64,000 bases of DNA from Proteles cristata cristata (GCA_017311185.1 JAESUZ010000481.1:1240001-1304000); one strand, 5' to 3'; shown: positions 1 to 11,546, counted from the stretch's first letter. Numbers and translations: made by a program. The notes: generated by a model from the letters alone, not told the origin.

Positions 1-100
1 AAGGAAGGAAGGAAGGAAGGAAGGAAGGAAGGAAGGAAGGAAGGGAGGGAGGGAGGGAGGGAGGGAGGGAGGGAGGGGGAGGGATGGAGGGAGGGAGGAA
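1..100. repeat. (AAGG)n then (GAGG)n tetranucleotide microsatellite
   Basis: About 44 bases of perfect aagg units pass into gagg units with small interruptions near 75-90. The array is cut by the left edge of the window, so its full length is unknown. Purine-only on this strand and probably length-variable between individuals. Confidence 0.95.
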
Positions 101-115
101 GAAGGGAAAACACCT

Positions 116-270
116 GCCCTTATGGAGTTTACACTCTAGCATACAAACTTGTGGTTATGATGGTGTTGATGCCAAATTAAGGCAACATGTTGCCAGGCCA
201 TGGTGTGAAGCAGGTTACATAAAGGGGAGCGAGGAAACATTCACCTGGTACAGGGAAGAGCAGGCATCCT
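116..270 (+). mobile_element. L2 LINE fossil (internal fragment)
   Basis: The stretch around 110-135 (cctgcccttatggagttta, then acactctag) matches the well-known L2 segment 'ccctgccctcatggagcttacattctag'. Divergence is high, as expected for this ancient mammalian family. The right boundary is uncertain. No coding capacity. Confidence 0.55.
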
Positions 271-463
271 GGATTCCAAAGAACCAGTCTGGAAACATAG
301 AACCTCTTGAAAGCAGAAGTTTCCAGAGCATCCTGTCTCCCTACGTTTTCCCTTGCAACTGTGCATTAGCAACTAAATAAGAAAGCATTAATATCTTCTG
401 TTTTGAATTATTGGGTACACTATTAAAAATCATCTGGTGACAGTTTCAGAAATGATTATTCTT

Positions 464-680
464 TTAATCTTTTTAAAACTTTTATTTATTTATTTTGAGA
501 GACAAAGAGAGAGAGAAGGAGGGAGGGAGAGCACAAGCAGGAAAGAGAGAATCTCAAATAGGCTCTGTGATGTCAGCACAGAGCCCGCTGTGGGGGCTCG
601 AACTCATGAACCTTGAGACCATGACCTGAGCTGAAATCAAGAGTCTGATGCTTCACTGACTGAGCCACCCAGGTGCCCCC
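464..680 (-). mobile_element. CAN-SINE (SINEC_Fc type)
   Basis: Reverse-strand SINE: T-rich tail at the left, then GAGAGA tract, and a tRNA-like head ending gagccacccaggtgcccc. A 16-base target-site duplication (agaaatgattattctt at 448-463; agaaatgactattctt at 681-696) differs at one position, which proves the insertion boundaries. Confidence 0.95.
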
Positions 681-696
681 AGAAATGACTATTCTT

Positions 697-2317
697 AAAC
701 AATGTGACAGTAACTCAAAGTTACTTTCGGTAAAACAATACACTGTATTAAGATTAATGTTTCATTAGTTTTACATGTCTATTTAATTTAATGTAAAATG
801 TTTTAGTTTTATTGTATAAGAACTACAGGTAAAAATATTCGTAATTAATTTTATGTTGGCATATATTTAAATAATCTCATAATAAAGAATGAATTACATC
901 AACACTGAAGGACCATAGGATTCCCCCCCCCCCCATATAAAGTCAGCATCATTTCAGGGATATAGAGAGATTGATTATAATGTTATAAAAACCGAGGTGA
1001 GAACGTTGAATGGTTTGTTGGTGCTGCAGTAGAAAATGAAAACTGAAATTCCAGATCTATTTTGGAGATAAATCTATACCTTGTAGAGGATCAGAAGTGA
1101 CTTGGAAACAGGGAGTGAATGAAAAATGTTTGGGTCTCAAGGACACAGAAACAGCCATTCTCAGAAATCAGAGCCTCAAGAAGAGAAACTTAATGGGGAC
1201 AAGAGGAGAGGGGTTTGTAAAATTAATTCTGGACGTGTTGCATTTGAAAAGTCAGCAAGACAGCAAGCTGGAAAGACAAAGTGGAACTGAAAGGTATTAA
1301 TTCCTCTCTTCAGAACTAGAAGACATACCACCCACACCTGATTACGTTTGGGACGCAGTGTCTCTGGACTCCTCACACCGGGGATTGCGCTGAGTGTGAA
1401 CCCCACAAACAAGGCTGGTTCCCAGTCATCCCAGATGAAGCCCTAAACTGGAAGGCTATGGGGCCAGCAGGAACCTGTGACCAGGACCACGCATGGGGTG
1501 GGGCAGAGCTCCCCAGGGCTCCCCCTTACCCTGCTCCAAGACAGAGTATTGCTGGCATTGTCACTTGAAGGCAATTGTATCTACCTCCTGTTTTTGGTTC
1601 AGATTACAAATGGTAAACAACCAAAAAAAAAAAAGTCTCCGGTTTGGAAATCAAAGACCATCTGTTTCTCATTCTATTTTCCCTCTCCTCTGGCTTTCTT
1701 TCATTCTCCCCATCCCCACCCCCTCACCCCCCACCCCCAGAACACACAGCTCAGCTGGGAGCATAGTGACCTTATTTGACTATCTTTGCTTTAGAGTGTT
1801 GGGTGTGTCATTGGGATTAAAACTATAACATTCCGTGTTCCCACTCGAAATAGGTGTCTTGGATTGTGTACTTACGAATTGTCTTTTTCATGAAAATGAA
1901 GTTTCTCTATTTAATCTAAGGAATAAATACGCCTAAGCAAAGTAAAATAATAATAAAATCAGGTCTGATGAAGCCAAATGCCATTTTGGTGAAGGCAATG
2001 GACACACTCCTTCATGTCTGGTTAACAGACTCCTTTATATTTTACCCAAGGATAATAGTTGGCTTTTAAGTCCGTTAAGGATAAAAATGAAATCTTGATC
2101 TGGGTGAATTTGGCGGTCACCGTGTTGCCTGGATTGCTTCTCTCCTGGGATTCAAGAGTGGGCAGGCTTTTTCAGCCAGCGCTGTTTTCCTGTAGTCTGG
2201 TGTTACAGGTCCCTCTTGTGTTGGTTATTAACATTGTCTTGTTTGCATCTCTAGAACGACGAGAACACAATGAGTGTGCACTTCAGTTCATCAGGTTATT
2301 GCATCCAATGTCCTCCC
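697..2317. other. Unassigned, no gene recognised
   Basis: AT-rich at first (697-900), with a 12-C run at 923-934 and an A run near 1622-1634. Two overlapping plus-strand ORFs of 100-111 codons near 1477-1828 have no recognisable domain and cover low-complexity CCCCA-rich DNA. I regard them as chance. Confidence 0.5.
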
Positions 2318-2384
2318 CACCGTCACCACCATCATCTCTACCACCACCACCACCACCATCACCACCACCATCATCAGCATCATT
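2318..2384. repeat. (CAC/CAT)n trinucleotide repeat
   Basis: Imperfect cac/tca repeat, with the longest pure caccac run around 2341-2356. It produces spurious Pro/Ser-, Thr- and Gly/Asp-rich ORFs in several frames. Confidence 0.9.
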
Positions 2385-2404
2385 GCCGACCGCATAATGG
2401 GAAA

Positions 2405-2620
2405 ACAGCATAGGGTAGCTCAAAACCATGTGCTTTGGAACCAGACAGATCCGAATTTGATTCCTTCCTCCTGCCGTTCCCTTGGGCGAGTTGCCTCCAC
2501 TTTTGTGTGTCAGTTTCTGCATTGATCAAGTAGAGGTCGTGATGACACTCACATCATTGTTTTCAGAAGGAAATAAGATAAAGTCTGTAAAAGTGTCTGA
2601 CGTCCAGGCTCAAAAAATAT
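2405..2620 (+). mobile_element. MIR SINE fossil
   Basis: Resembles the MIR core in order: gtgctttggaaccagacagatc (trimmed match to 'ctctggagccagactgcctg'), attccttcctcctgccgttcc, cttgggcgagttgcct, tcagtttctgcatt, aaggaaataagataa. Old and diverged. Confidence 0.7.
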
Positions 2621-3661
2621 ACTCCCTTTCTCATTCATTTCTTCTTTTCCCTAAGGAAGATGGAAATTCTCGCATGGGAATAGCTACGATGTAATTGAGA
2701 CAAATCGGATGTAATGCGAACTAATTAAAGGACTGAGTAATCTTTAAGTCACCTACGAAATAACAAAGCAACCAAACTTAAAAAATGAAAGCTTAGCCAG
2801 TGATACTATTTTCATTCACTGTTATGTCCACAAGGGGACCCTTTGCTCACTTCCTGTTTTCCTGACTCCCCTGCCTTCACTGTCACTCCTCTTTAGGAAA
2901 AGTACTTACCATTTCTCCTGCCTGTTTCTTCTGTCCTGTAGCCTTGCTCGTGGCTCACATCAGAATACAAACACATTTTCTTGAGATTAGTCAGGAGAGT
3001 TATGTGTACAAAATATTCATCAAGGCATTACTGCTTATACATAATTATGCTCCTGCTCAAATAAAGGATTTCTCCTTCTTCCGAATGCATGTGGAACTCA
3101 TGCAAATAACTCAGCCCTCAGCATCCACCATTTTGTTGTTGTATACTGTTTGCTCTAATGTATGCATCTCCAGGAACCTTGGAACTATCTCAATTGCCCC
3201 CTGAGTTTCTACCAACAAGCATGGACTTCACCTCAAAGTCAGCTCTAATAAATATCTATTGAATTAAGTTGAATTGCGTATCTTGTTTGCCCAAGGATAC
3301 TGCAAATATTTCAAAAGCAAATATTTCAAATATTATTCTCTGCTTCTTTGTACCTCCTTTCCTCTCCTTTTACTCCACTATGATACTCAGAAACTAAGCA
3401 ATAAAAGAATGATCAATATTATTTGGTAATGTTTATGATAAGCGATAGAGCATAGCTGAATCCCAACACTTCAAGGAACCTTCACAAACATCCAGTTCCA
3501 GGCCTGAATTCTGTGACAACAGTCCTGCCAAAGGTCATATTTTTTTTTTTTGCCAAGGCAACTCTGGTGACTGGGAATGTCAGAAAGAAAGTTTTCTCTC
3601 TGTTGAGCTACAATTTGTTTCCCTTTATCATTCATCTTGAATCTAAAATCCATCCACTGAA
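2621..3661. other. Unassigned; possible L2 3' tail near 3230-3280
   Basis: No gene recognised. The segment ctctaataaatatctattga at about 3243-3262 resembles the L2 3' end ('caataaatatttgttgaatg') on the plus strand, but too little is left to be sure. A T run lies at 3540-3551. Confidence 0.4.
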
Positions 3662-3680
3662 AGAAAGCAAAAACACTTTT

Positions 3681-3850
3681 AAAAAATTGTTTTAGGGATC
3701 AGAGAGAGACGGAAACATAGAATCTGAAACGGCTCCAGGCTTTGAGCTAGCTGTCAGCACAGAGCCTGACGTGGGGCTCGAACCCATGAACCGTGAGATC
3801 ATGACCTGAGCCAAAGTCGGCCTCATAACTGACTGAGCTGCCCAGGCATC
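3681..3850 (-). mobile_element. CAN-SINE, first of a tandem pair
   Basis: Reverse-strand SINE, tail at left and degenerate head (gagctgcccaggcatcc) at right. It shares the target agaaagcaaaaacactttt (3662-3680) with the next SINE; the right copy is caaaaacactttt at 3851-3863. Weak GAGAGA tract and an altered head suggest an older copy. Confidence 0.9.
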
Positions 3851-3863
3851 CAAAAACACTTTT

Positions 3864-4061
3864 TTAAAAAAAATGTTTATTTCTTTTTGAGAGAGAGAGT
3901 GAGAGAGTTAACGGAGCAGAGGGGCAGAGAGGGGACAGAGGATCCGGAGCAGGCTCTGTGCTGACAGCAGACAGTCTGATGCAAGGCTCCAACCCATGAA
4001 CCACGAGCTCATGACCTGAGCTGAAGTTGGACTCTCAACCCATTGAGCCACCCAGGCACCC
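3864..4061 (-). mobile_element. CAN-SINE, second of a tandem pair
   Basis: Complete reverse-strand SINE ending gagccacccaggcaccc. It sits between the middle copy of the duplicated target (3851-3863) and a third copy, agaaagcaaaacactgtt, at 4062-4079. Two SINEs therefore used the same target in the same orientation. Confidence 0.93.
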
Positions 4062-4234
4062 AGAAAGCAAAACACTGTTAAGCCCACTTTCCTACATGAC
4101 CGTCCATCACATATTTAGAGAGAGCACTTGAATCTGTTCGTCTATGATAAAAACTTCAGTCCATTACATGACTTAATTTCTCTGTCCTCTAGTTCTCTCT
4201 CTTTCTCTCTGATTTTTCACTTGGTGCTTCATTT

Positions 4235-4490
4235 GGACTAGTTATAATTATCATTATCTTTAATTGAGAATTTACTCTGTGCCAGGCATTCTGATGAACT
4301 GCTTGTGAATGTCGTTTCTTGCAATCCGCCCAAACTCCTGAAGTAGGTATTGGTACCACAGGTAAGCACACTGAGGCTTCCTGGGGATAAGTAACTTGCC
4401 CAAACAGTGGATAGCAGAGCTGGGTTTGGAATCTAGAAATGTCTGGTTTCCAGGTCCATGTCCATATGTCCTATACTACCCTGTCTCCCA
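4235..4490 (-). mobile_element. MIR SINE fossil
   Basis: Reverse complement of MIR: tttactctgtgccaggcatt, gtaggtattggtaccacagg, cacactgaggcttcc, aagtaacttgcccaaaca, gcagagctgggtttggaatc, then ctatactaccctgtctccc. All major MIR landmarks are present in the right order. Confidence 0.85.
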
Positions 4491-5570
4491 AGATAAATTG
4501 GCTCAGTCTGCTCAGCCCTGAGTTCATTTTTCATCTGGACTGGATTTTTTTGTGTGCACCTATTTTCCCCAAATTCCATTTCTTCTCTCATTTCTACAGT
4601 TAAAGAAATCTACCTACCTTCTAATGTTGATTTTTGATTTTTCCCCTCTAGATGTTCTTGCTCCTTCCAGTTTAAGGCCATTTCCTTTTATGTACTCCAG
4701 CTTTAAAAAAAATCCTGTTTTTAGGATTGTATGGGGACGTGTCTAATCTATTAAAGTCATGTCCAGACACGTGACCTGTTACAGCCACTGTCACATGGTT
4801 TACCAGGCATATGCACGTCTACATGTTAAGCGTCCTCACAGCATGCACCTAAGATTGGTGGGGCTGATGTGCCAATTACCCGGGCAACATGGCAGAAGAA
4901 ACAGAAGAAGTGAGAAGGTGTCTGCCAGGCTGGGGGAGTCCTGCAGGACACTACTCATGCATTCCCGGAAGAAGTACAGATTCTGGGTCATGGTGGCCAA
5001 AGGCTGGGGCAAGGAGGAATGGGAACTATGCTGTGGTGAATGAGGCAAAAACCAAACCAAACCAAGGCAATGCCAAAACCATATGTGATGCCAAGGGTCA
5101 TTATCCAATGATGAGGTGAGAAGTTGAGACTCTGGCTCTCAATTCAGGAAGACTGGGAATGGAATCCACGGTAGAGCAGGGTGAGAGGTTCAGAGAAGAG
5201 ACTACAGATGAGGAAAGGGGCTCATTTCTGGGGCAGAGGGGGACTCAGAGTCAGATCTGACTATCTAAAGGTATTGGGTATGTCCAAATAGAAATAGGGG
5301 AACCAATGCTGTTTTGTTTTTACTGGTTTGACCTGTTTTTAGTCATAGACTTTTTTTTTGTTTCTTCCAGGGCTATCCTGAAATGCCTACTCAAATAATT
5401 CATGGTTTCCACCAATTGCTTCATCTGGCAGAGATGGTACTATGTGTACCAGGAGGTAGGCTGAACTCTGTGACCCCCCCTACTGGGAGGGATGGCAGTG
5501 ATAAAGCTCATCACTGGGTCACCACCTCTGGAACGCTGGGAAGTAGCAAGCCTTACTTTTTCTTCCTTTT
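4491..5570. other. Unassigned, no gene recognised
   Basis: Mixed composition, with T runs near 5351 and 5568-5580. Overlapping ORFs of 76-94 codons at 4759-5119 on both strands have no recognisable motif. Nothing else stands out. Confidence 0.45.
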
Positions 5571-5576
5571 TTTTTT

Positions 5577-5781
5577 TTTTGTTGTTGTTTGTTTATTTAT
5601 TTTGAGAGAGACAGAGATAGCACAGACAGGGGAGGTGCAGAGAGGTGGGGAGAGAAAGAGAAGCCCAAGCAGGCTCCCCGAGGCCAGTGCAGAGCCAGAT
5701 GTGGGGCTCGAACTCACGAACTGTGAGATCATGACCTGAGCCAAAGTCAGTCACTTAACCAACTGCGCCACGCAGCTGCCC
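5577..5781 (-). mobile_element. CAN-SINE
   Basis: Reverse-strand SINE with gttgttgtttgtttatttat tail, GAGAG tract, gggctcgaactcacgaac B-box region and a slightly decayed head (gcgccacgcagctgccc). Confidence 0.93.
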
Positions 5782-5920
5782 TGAGAAAGAGTTTCTAATT
5801 CATAAGATTATCAGATAAATATACTATTTTTAACATGGTTAAGTCAAATATGCATAACATTTAAGATACATGACATAAACATTCAGGAAGTTTTTAACCA
5901 TTTTAAAGTGTACAGTTCAG

Positions 5921-6126
5921 GGACACCTGGGTGGTTCAGTCAGTTGAACTTCCAACTCAGGTCTTGATCTTGAGGTTTCCTGAGTTCAAGCCCCACATCT
6001 GGCTCTGTGCTGACAGCATGGAGTCTGCTTGGGATTCTCTCTTTCACCCTCCTTCTATCTCTGCCCTTCCCCTGCTTCTGCTGTGTCTGTTTCTCTCAAA
6101 ATAAATAAACTTAAAAAAATAAAGCC
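5921..6126 (+). mobile_element. CAN-SINE inside L1M
   Basis: Plus-strand SINE starting ggacacctgggtggttcagt with tail aaataaataaacttaaaaaa. Target duplication tacagttcag (5911-5920) / tatagttcag (6127-6136), one mismatch. Confidence 0.95.
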
Positions 6127-6157
6127 TATAGTTCAGTGACATTAAGTCACATTGTTG

Positions 6158-6386
6158 GGGTGCCTGGGTGGCTCAGTCAGTTAAGTGTCTGACTTTGGCT
6201 CAGGTCATGATCTTGCTGTTCATGAGTTTGAGCCCCATGCTGGGCTCTGTGCTGACAACATGGAGCCTAGAGCCTGTTTCAGATTCTGTGTCTCCTTCTC
6301 TCTCCACCCCTCCCCCACTCACACTGTGTCTCCCTCTGTCTCCCTCTCTCTCAAAAATAAATAAACATTAAAAATTAAATAAAAAT
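6158..6386 (+). mobile_element. CAN-SINE inside L1M, perfect duplication
   Basis: Plus-strand SINE with a perfect 13-base target-site duplication, agtcacattgttg at 6145-6157 and 6387-6399, in the L1M 3' UTR. The conserved duplication indicates a younger insertion than its host L1. Confidence 0.97.
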
Positions 6387-6575
6387 AGTCACATTGTTGT
6401 GTAACAACCACTACCCCCACCTTCAGAATGTTTTCATCTTCCCAAATGGAACCCCTGTGCCCATATTAACATAAATAATCGCTCCCGCCCCGCCCCCCCC
6501 CACCCCTGGCAACCACCTGTTCTACTTCCTGTCTCTCTGAATTTGACATTCTCTGTACCTCATATGAACGCCACC

Positions 6576-7207
6576 AGACTGTTGGAGGCAGGAATCAAAA
6601 AGAACAGTCTGTTTGCCAAGGGAATGTGTCTGTGCAGAAACATAGAATTCCGCACAACTGCTGCGCCGAGAGAAAATCCCAGCACCTGCCAACCCAGCAA
6701 GGCTGCTCACAGCTTTCCCCCTGCTCTCCCTTCCCCTGCCGATAACAGACCTATGGTTATTTCAGATCACACTTAAACAATTATCCAGGAAAAGAAGAGG
6801 CCCCATAAGCACCATCTGATCTAAGAGCTAATTTGCACTTGAGCAGAAGATGGAAAGTACTGGCTCCAGTGACCTCGGGAGTTGAAAGCCATGGGGTGAA
6901 ATTTTAATGATGTTTACATTTTCTGAGAGATTTTATCCAGGATTTTTAACTGAGGAAATCTGCCAGAAGTATAATCCCAGAGCAAATATTTATTGCGTAT
7001 CTATCATATTCCGAGGACTGTACTAGGTGACTTAGGAAAGTTAAAGCTGCTTCTACAGGGACCCGATTTTTCTTTTTAGCCTCTACTGAGTTTAGAAAAC
7101 AAATAGGGTGTTTCACTGGGGTTCTTTATGGATCCTGGTACTGTGGTCTGTTATTGCGCTCAGGATTAGAGCCGTTGATGTGTATGGAACTGAATTTTCT
7201 AAAAATA
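6576..7207. other. Mostly unassigned; L2 fragment at about 6980-7075
   Basis: The segment caaatatttattgcgtatct...gaggactgtactaggtgact resembles the L2 'aaatatttattgagcaccta...cactgtgctaggtgct' region, plus strand. The rest, including a 77-codon ORF at 6543-6776, has no recognisable content. Confidence 0.45.
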
Positions 7208-7425
7208 GGGGCGCCTGGGTGGCTCAGTCAGTTAAGCATCAGACTTCAGCTCAGGTCATGATCTCGTGGTTTGTGGGTTCGAGCCCTGTGTCAGGCTCTG
7301 TGCTACCGGCTCAGAGACTGGAGCCTGCTTTAGATTCTGTGCCTCCCTCTCTCTAACCCTCCCCCACTTGCAGTGTCTCTCTCTCTCTCTCAGAAATAAA
7401 TTTAAAAACATTTAAAAAATAACAA
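7208..7425 (+). mobile_element. CAN-SINE
   Basis: Near-consensus head (ggggcgcctgggtggctcag), B box gtgggttcgagccctgtgtc and tail aaataaatttaaaaacattt. The 82-codon ORF across it is the usual SINE read-through. Confidence 0.95.
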
Positions 7426-7479
7426 TAAATGTATTTAGGTATTTACTCACTCATATGCATTCATCAAACGTATTTTGGT

Positions 7480-8106
<627 letters not shown>

Positions 8107-8230
8107 TATGTATGTATGTATGTATGTATGCATGTATGTATGTATGTATGTATCTATCTATCTATCTATCATCTATCTATCTATCCATCCATCCATCCAT
8201 CCATTCATCCATCTACCTACCTACCTATCT
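8107..8230. repeat. Compound tetranucleotide microsatellite
   Basis: Four adjoining arrays: (TATG)n at about 8107-8151 with one tgca interruption, (CTAT)n at 8152-8184, (CATC)n to about 8210 and (CTAC)n to 8226. It separates two L1 fragments. Overlapping Tyr/Met/Cys-rich ORFs are artefacts of the repeat. Confidence 0.97.
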
Positions 8231-8584
8231 TAAAAGTTTTTGCTTTAATTCGTTAACATACAGTGTTATATTAGTTTCAGGTGTACAATATAGTGACTCC
8301 ACATTTCCATACATCACCCTGTGCTCATCACAGAAGCCCTCCTTAATCCCCATCACTCATTTCACCCATCCCCCCACTCACCTGCCACTGGTAACCATCA
8401 GATTGTTCTCTACAATTAAGAGTCTGTTTCTTGATTTGTGCCTCTGTCTCTCTTTTTTCCCCTTTGCTTTTTTTGTCTTGTTTCTTAAATTCCATACATG
8501 AGTGAAATCATACGGTGTTGGTTTTTCTCTGACTAATTTTGCTTAGCATTATACTGTCTAGGTCCATTCATGATGATACAAATG
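8231..8584 (-). mobile_element. Older LINE-1 3' part, proximal half of a split copy
   Basis: Reverse-strand L1 3' UTR: 'gttaacatacagtgttatat', tagtttcaggtgtacaatat, caccctgtgctcatcacaga, then gaaatcatacggtgttggtt, tttctctgactaattttgct. It continues at 9871 after a younger L1 insertion. Confidence 0.88.
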
Positions 8585-8603
8585 GCAATATTTCATTATT
8601 TCT

Positions 8604-9851
8604 TTTTTTTTTTTTTAAAGTTTTCCCATGTATCTTTATTTTTTTTTTTTTACAAATAGTTTATTGTCAAATTAGTTTCCACATAACACCCAGTGCTCAT
8701 CCCCACAAGTGCCCTCCTCCATGCCCACCCCTCCTCCCCCACATCCACCAGTCCTCAGTTTTTGTCAGCATTCAAGAGTCTCTCATGGTTTGCCTCTCCC
8801 CCTTTCCCCCACCATTTCCGCCCTTATTCTCCCCCTTGGTCCTCTGTTAAGCTCCTCCTAATCCTCCTATACGTGCACACATATGATATTTGTCTTTCTC
8901 TGCCTGACTTATTTCGCTCAGCATAACACCCTCAAGGTCCATCCATGTTGCTACACATGGCCAGATTTCATTGTTTCTCATTGCCATGTAGTATTCCATG
9001 GTATAGATAAACCACATCTTCTTGATCCATTCATCTGTTGATGGGCACTTAGGCTCTTTCCAGGTTTTAGCTATTGTGGAGAGTGCTGCTATGAACATTG
9101 GGGTACATGTGCTCCTATGCATCAACATTTCTGTATCCCTTGGGTAAATTCCTAGCAGTGCTATTGCTGGGTCACAGGGGAGTTCTATTGTTAGTTTCCT
9201 TAGGAACCTCCACACTGTTTTCCAGAGAGGCTGTACCAGTTTACATTCCCACCAACAGTGTAGGAGGGTGCCCGTTTCTCCACATCCTCGCCAGCATCTC
9301 ACGTTCTCTGATTTGCTCATTTTAGCCACTCTGACTGGCGTGAGGTGGTATCTCAGTGTGGTTTTGATTTGTATTTCCCTGATGAGGAGCGATGCTGAGC
9401 ATCGTTTCATGTGTCTGTTGGCCATCTGGATGTCCTCTTTGGAGAAGTGTCTGTTCATATCTTCTGCCCATTTCTTCACTGGGTTGTTTGTTTTTCGGGT
9501 GTGTAGTTTGGTGAGTTCCTTGTAGATTCTGGATATCAACCCTTTATCTGATATGTCATTTGCAACTATCTTTTCCCATTCGGTTGGTTGCCTATTAATT
9601 TTCTGGGTTGTTTCCTTGGCTGTGCAGAAGCTTTTAATCTTGATGAGGTCCCAACAGTTTATTTTTGCTCTTAATTCCCTTGCTTTTGGGGATGTGTCAA
9701 GTAAGAAGTTGCTGCGGTGGAGGTCAAGGAGGTTGTTTCCTGCTTTCTCCTCTAGGGTGTAGATAGTTTCCTGTCTCACGTTCAGGTCCTTTATCCATTT
9801 TGAGTTTATTTTTGTGCATGGTGTAAGAAAATGATCTAGTTTCATTCTTCT
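8604..9851 (-). mobile_element. Young 5'-truncated LINE-1
   Basis: Reverse-strand L1: T-rich poly(A) complement at the left (8604-8653), a short 3' UTR (aacacccagtgctcatcccc) and about 330 codons of ORF2 carboxyl end. A perfect 19-base target duplication, gcaatatttcattatttct, at 8585-8603 and 9852-9870 marks a clean insertion into the older L1. Confidence 0.97.
8847..9851 (-). pseudogene. L1 ORF2 carboxyl-terminal remnant
   Basis: An open frame covers the last third of L1 ORF2p, the enzyme that copies L1 RNA at the target site by reverse transcription. Only the region after the reverse transcriptase is present. It includes the cysteine-rich motif [18 protein letters not shown], followed by the [12 protein letters not shown] segment and the typical [13 protein letters not shown] block. 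The endonuclease and reverse transcriptase domains were never copied (5' truncation), so it has no activity of its own. The apparent start methionine at about 9863 lies in the flanking older L1 and is not a real start. The frame is intact over about 330 codons, which supports a recent insertion. Confidence 0.93.
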
Positions 9852-9870
9852 GCAATATTTCATTATTTCT

Positions 9871-10115
9871 TATGGCTGAATAATATTCCATTGTATATTT
9901 ATACCACATCTTCCGTTTTCATTCATCAATCGATAGACACTTGGGCTTCTCCTATATCTTGGTTATTATAAATAATGCTGCTATTAACATAGGGGTGCAT
10001 GTATCCCTTTTGAATTAGTGCTCCTGTATTCTTTGAGTAAATATCCAGTAATGCAATTGCTGGATTGTAGGATACTTCTATTTTTAACTTGTTGAAGCAG
10101 GATTTACAAAAGCCA
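9871..10115 (-). mobile_element. Older LINE-1, distal half of the split copy
   Basis: Continues the L1 that ends at 8603: tatggctgaataatattcca, ttgtatatttataccacatc, then gggcttctcctatatcttgg, aatatccagtaatgcaattg. Corresponds to the ORF2 carboxyl end, reverse strand; frame broken. Confidence 0.9.
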
Positions 10116-10684
10116 CTGTCCTGAGATCCATTAGGATCCTACTTCATTCCAGAGGATAAGGTCTCACTTCTGGCTCCTTCCTTAGACCTGTGATCTTTCT
10201 GTCATTCTGTGCTTTAGCCGGCTGGGCAGCAAGCTGGAGTCTGCCCAGTGTTGCATATTTTAGGGAAAGGAAGAGCTTGGGTGCTATGGTTTCCAGTGCA
10301 TGTTGGTGCTCGGTTCATTTTCAATATTCCCACCAGTGAAAATTGCTACAGCCCATTCCTTCACTGGTTGACCAGTTAAATAAGAGCATTCCTTGAAGAC
10401 AAACATGAGATTTTTCCTGAAGGCAATCCACCTAAACCTATAGATGGAAAAATATTTCCCCCAGGATGCAAGGCTCTGTGTTTGTTCTTAAACCTTGTCC
10501 TTGTTATGATACCAAAAACATTTGGATTGTTTTCTGCTTCAGTGGAGAGGCCTGACGACATCACAGAAGGATGACACTAGCTTTTAATGGTTCTCTGTCT
10601 CTGCTTCTCCGGGAATGAGACTTTAAAAGTCCTCTGGCTTCAGAGTCTCACTTTGATGGAGGTGTGTGGCCATGGGGGAATCAT
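10116..10684. other. Unassigned, no gene recognised
   Basis: Mixed-composition DNA between two L1 fragments. One 62-codon minus-strand ORF (10376-10564) has no recognisable motif. Confidence 0.45.
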
Positions 10685-10802
10685 ATGATATGTAGCCTTT
10701 GTGTCTGACTACTTCCACTTCATATGATGTTTTCAAGGTTCATCAACATTGTATGGTGTGTCAGGATTTCATGCCTTTTTATGGCTGAAAGATAGGCCAT
10801 TG

Positions 10803-11153
10803 TGTTTGAGAAGGAAAGCTGGTAAAGAGAAGATAAAAAGGGGCAGCCCGATGTCCAAGGCCAGATACTCCCCATGCATGCTTCTGGCTTCTTCAAATCT
10901 TGCTTGCCTCTGGCTTCTTCAAATCTTGCTTGCCTCTTGTATCAGCCTGTAGCCAGGAACCAGAAGCTTGACTGTACTAGCCATGCCCATCCCGGAAACA
11001 CATATGTACAAAAGGCCAGTAAAACCAAAACTGGATGCTCAGCCTTTGGAGGTGACTCCACTGGGCCAGCACTGGTGTGAAATAAGCAGTCTTTTCTGGT
11101 TCCCCAAGTGCTTGTCGTCTGTCTCTTCCTGGGTGCTGATATTTGCTGTAACA
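10803..11153 (+). mobile_element. Solo LTR of an endogenous retrovirus
   Basis: A 351-bp block that interrupts the L1 exactly between colinear pieces. It begins TGTTTGAG, ends TGTAACA (TG...CA rule) and has an AATAAG poly(A)-like signal followed by a T/C-rich U5. Flanks cattg (10798-10802) and tattg (11154-11158) look like a 5-bp duplication with one change. A 26-bp unit is duplicated in tandem at 10883-10934. I cannot name the family. Confidence 0.75.
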
Positions 11154-11344
11154 TATTGACATCCCATTTCTTGTTTGTCCATTCATCAGTTGATGGACAT
11201 TTGCATGTTTCCACATTTTGGTTTTTATCATGATGTTGTGATGAACATTCCAGTCCATGTTTCTGTGTGGACATATTTTTCAGTTCTGTTGAGTGCATGC
11301 CTGGGAATGAAACTGCTGGTCCAGAAGGTCACTACATGTCTAGC

Positions 11345-11546
11345 TTTTTTTTTTTAAGTGCTTATGTATTTATTTTGAGAGAGAGAAAGAGAGCATGAGT
11401 GGGGGAGGGGCAGAGGGAGAGAGGGGATTGTAAGCAGGCTCCACACTGGCAGCTCAGAGCCTGAAGTGGGTGGGGCTTGATCGCACGAGATGGTGATCTG
11501 AGCTGAAATAAAGAGTCAGATGCTTAACCAAGGAACCACCCACTCT
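11345..11546 (-). mobile_element. CAN-SINE inside old L1
   Basis: Reverse-strand SINE: T-run, tgtatttattttgagagaga, cctgaagtgggtggggcttg, decayed head aaggaaccacccactctg. The L1 resumes immediately after. Confidence 0.9.

Larger units (their letters stand above)
5850..6575 (-). mobile_element. Old LINE-1 3' end (L1M type), split by two SINEs
   Basis: Fragments 5880-5920, 6127-6157 and 6387-6575 join into the reverse complement of an L1 3' UTR: 'ttaaccattttaaagtgtac', agttcagtgacattaagt, cacattgttgtgtaacaacc, ccctggcaaccacctgttct, ctctgaatttgacattctct. No ORF remains. Confidence 0.75.

Noticed and set aside
5921..5960. tRNA-like A and B boxes suggesting a tRNA gene
   Set aside because: They belong to the tRNA-derived head of the SINE. 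There is no complete cloverleaf, and the same sequence recurs more than fifty times.
6168..6371. Recurrent small 'proteins' beginning MAQSVK... or ending in ...LSLSKINKH
   Set aside because: These recur at many places (for example 16498, 36389, 43293, 62767) and are just translations of the CAN-SINE, not a gene family.
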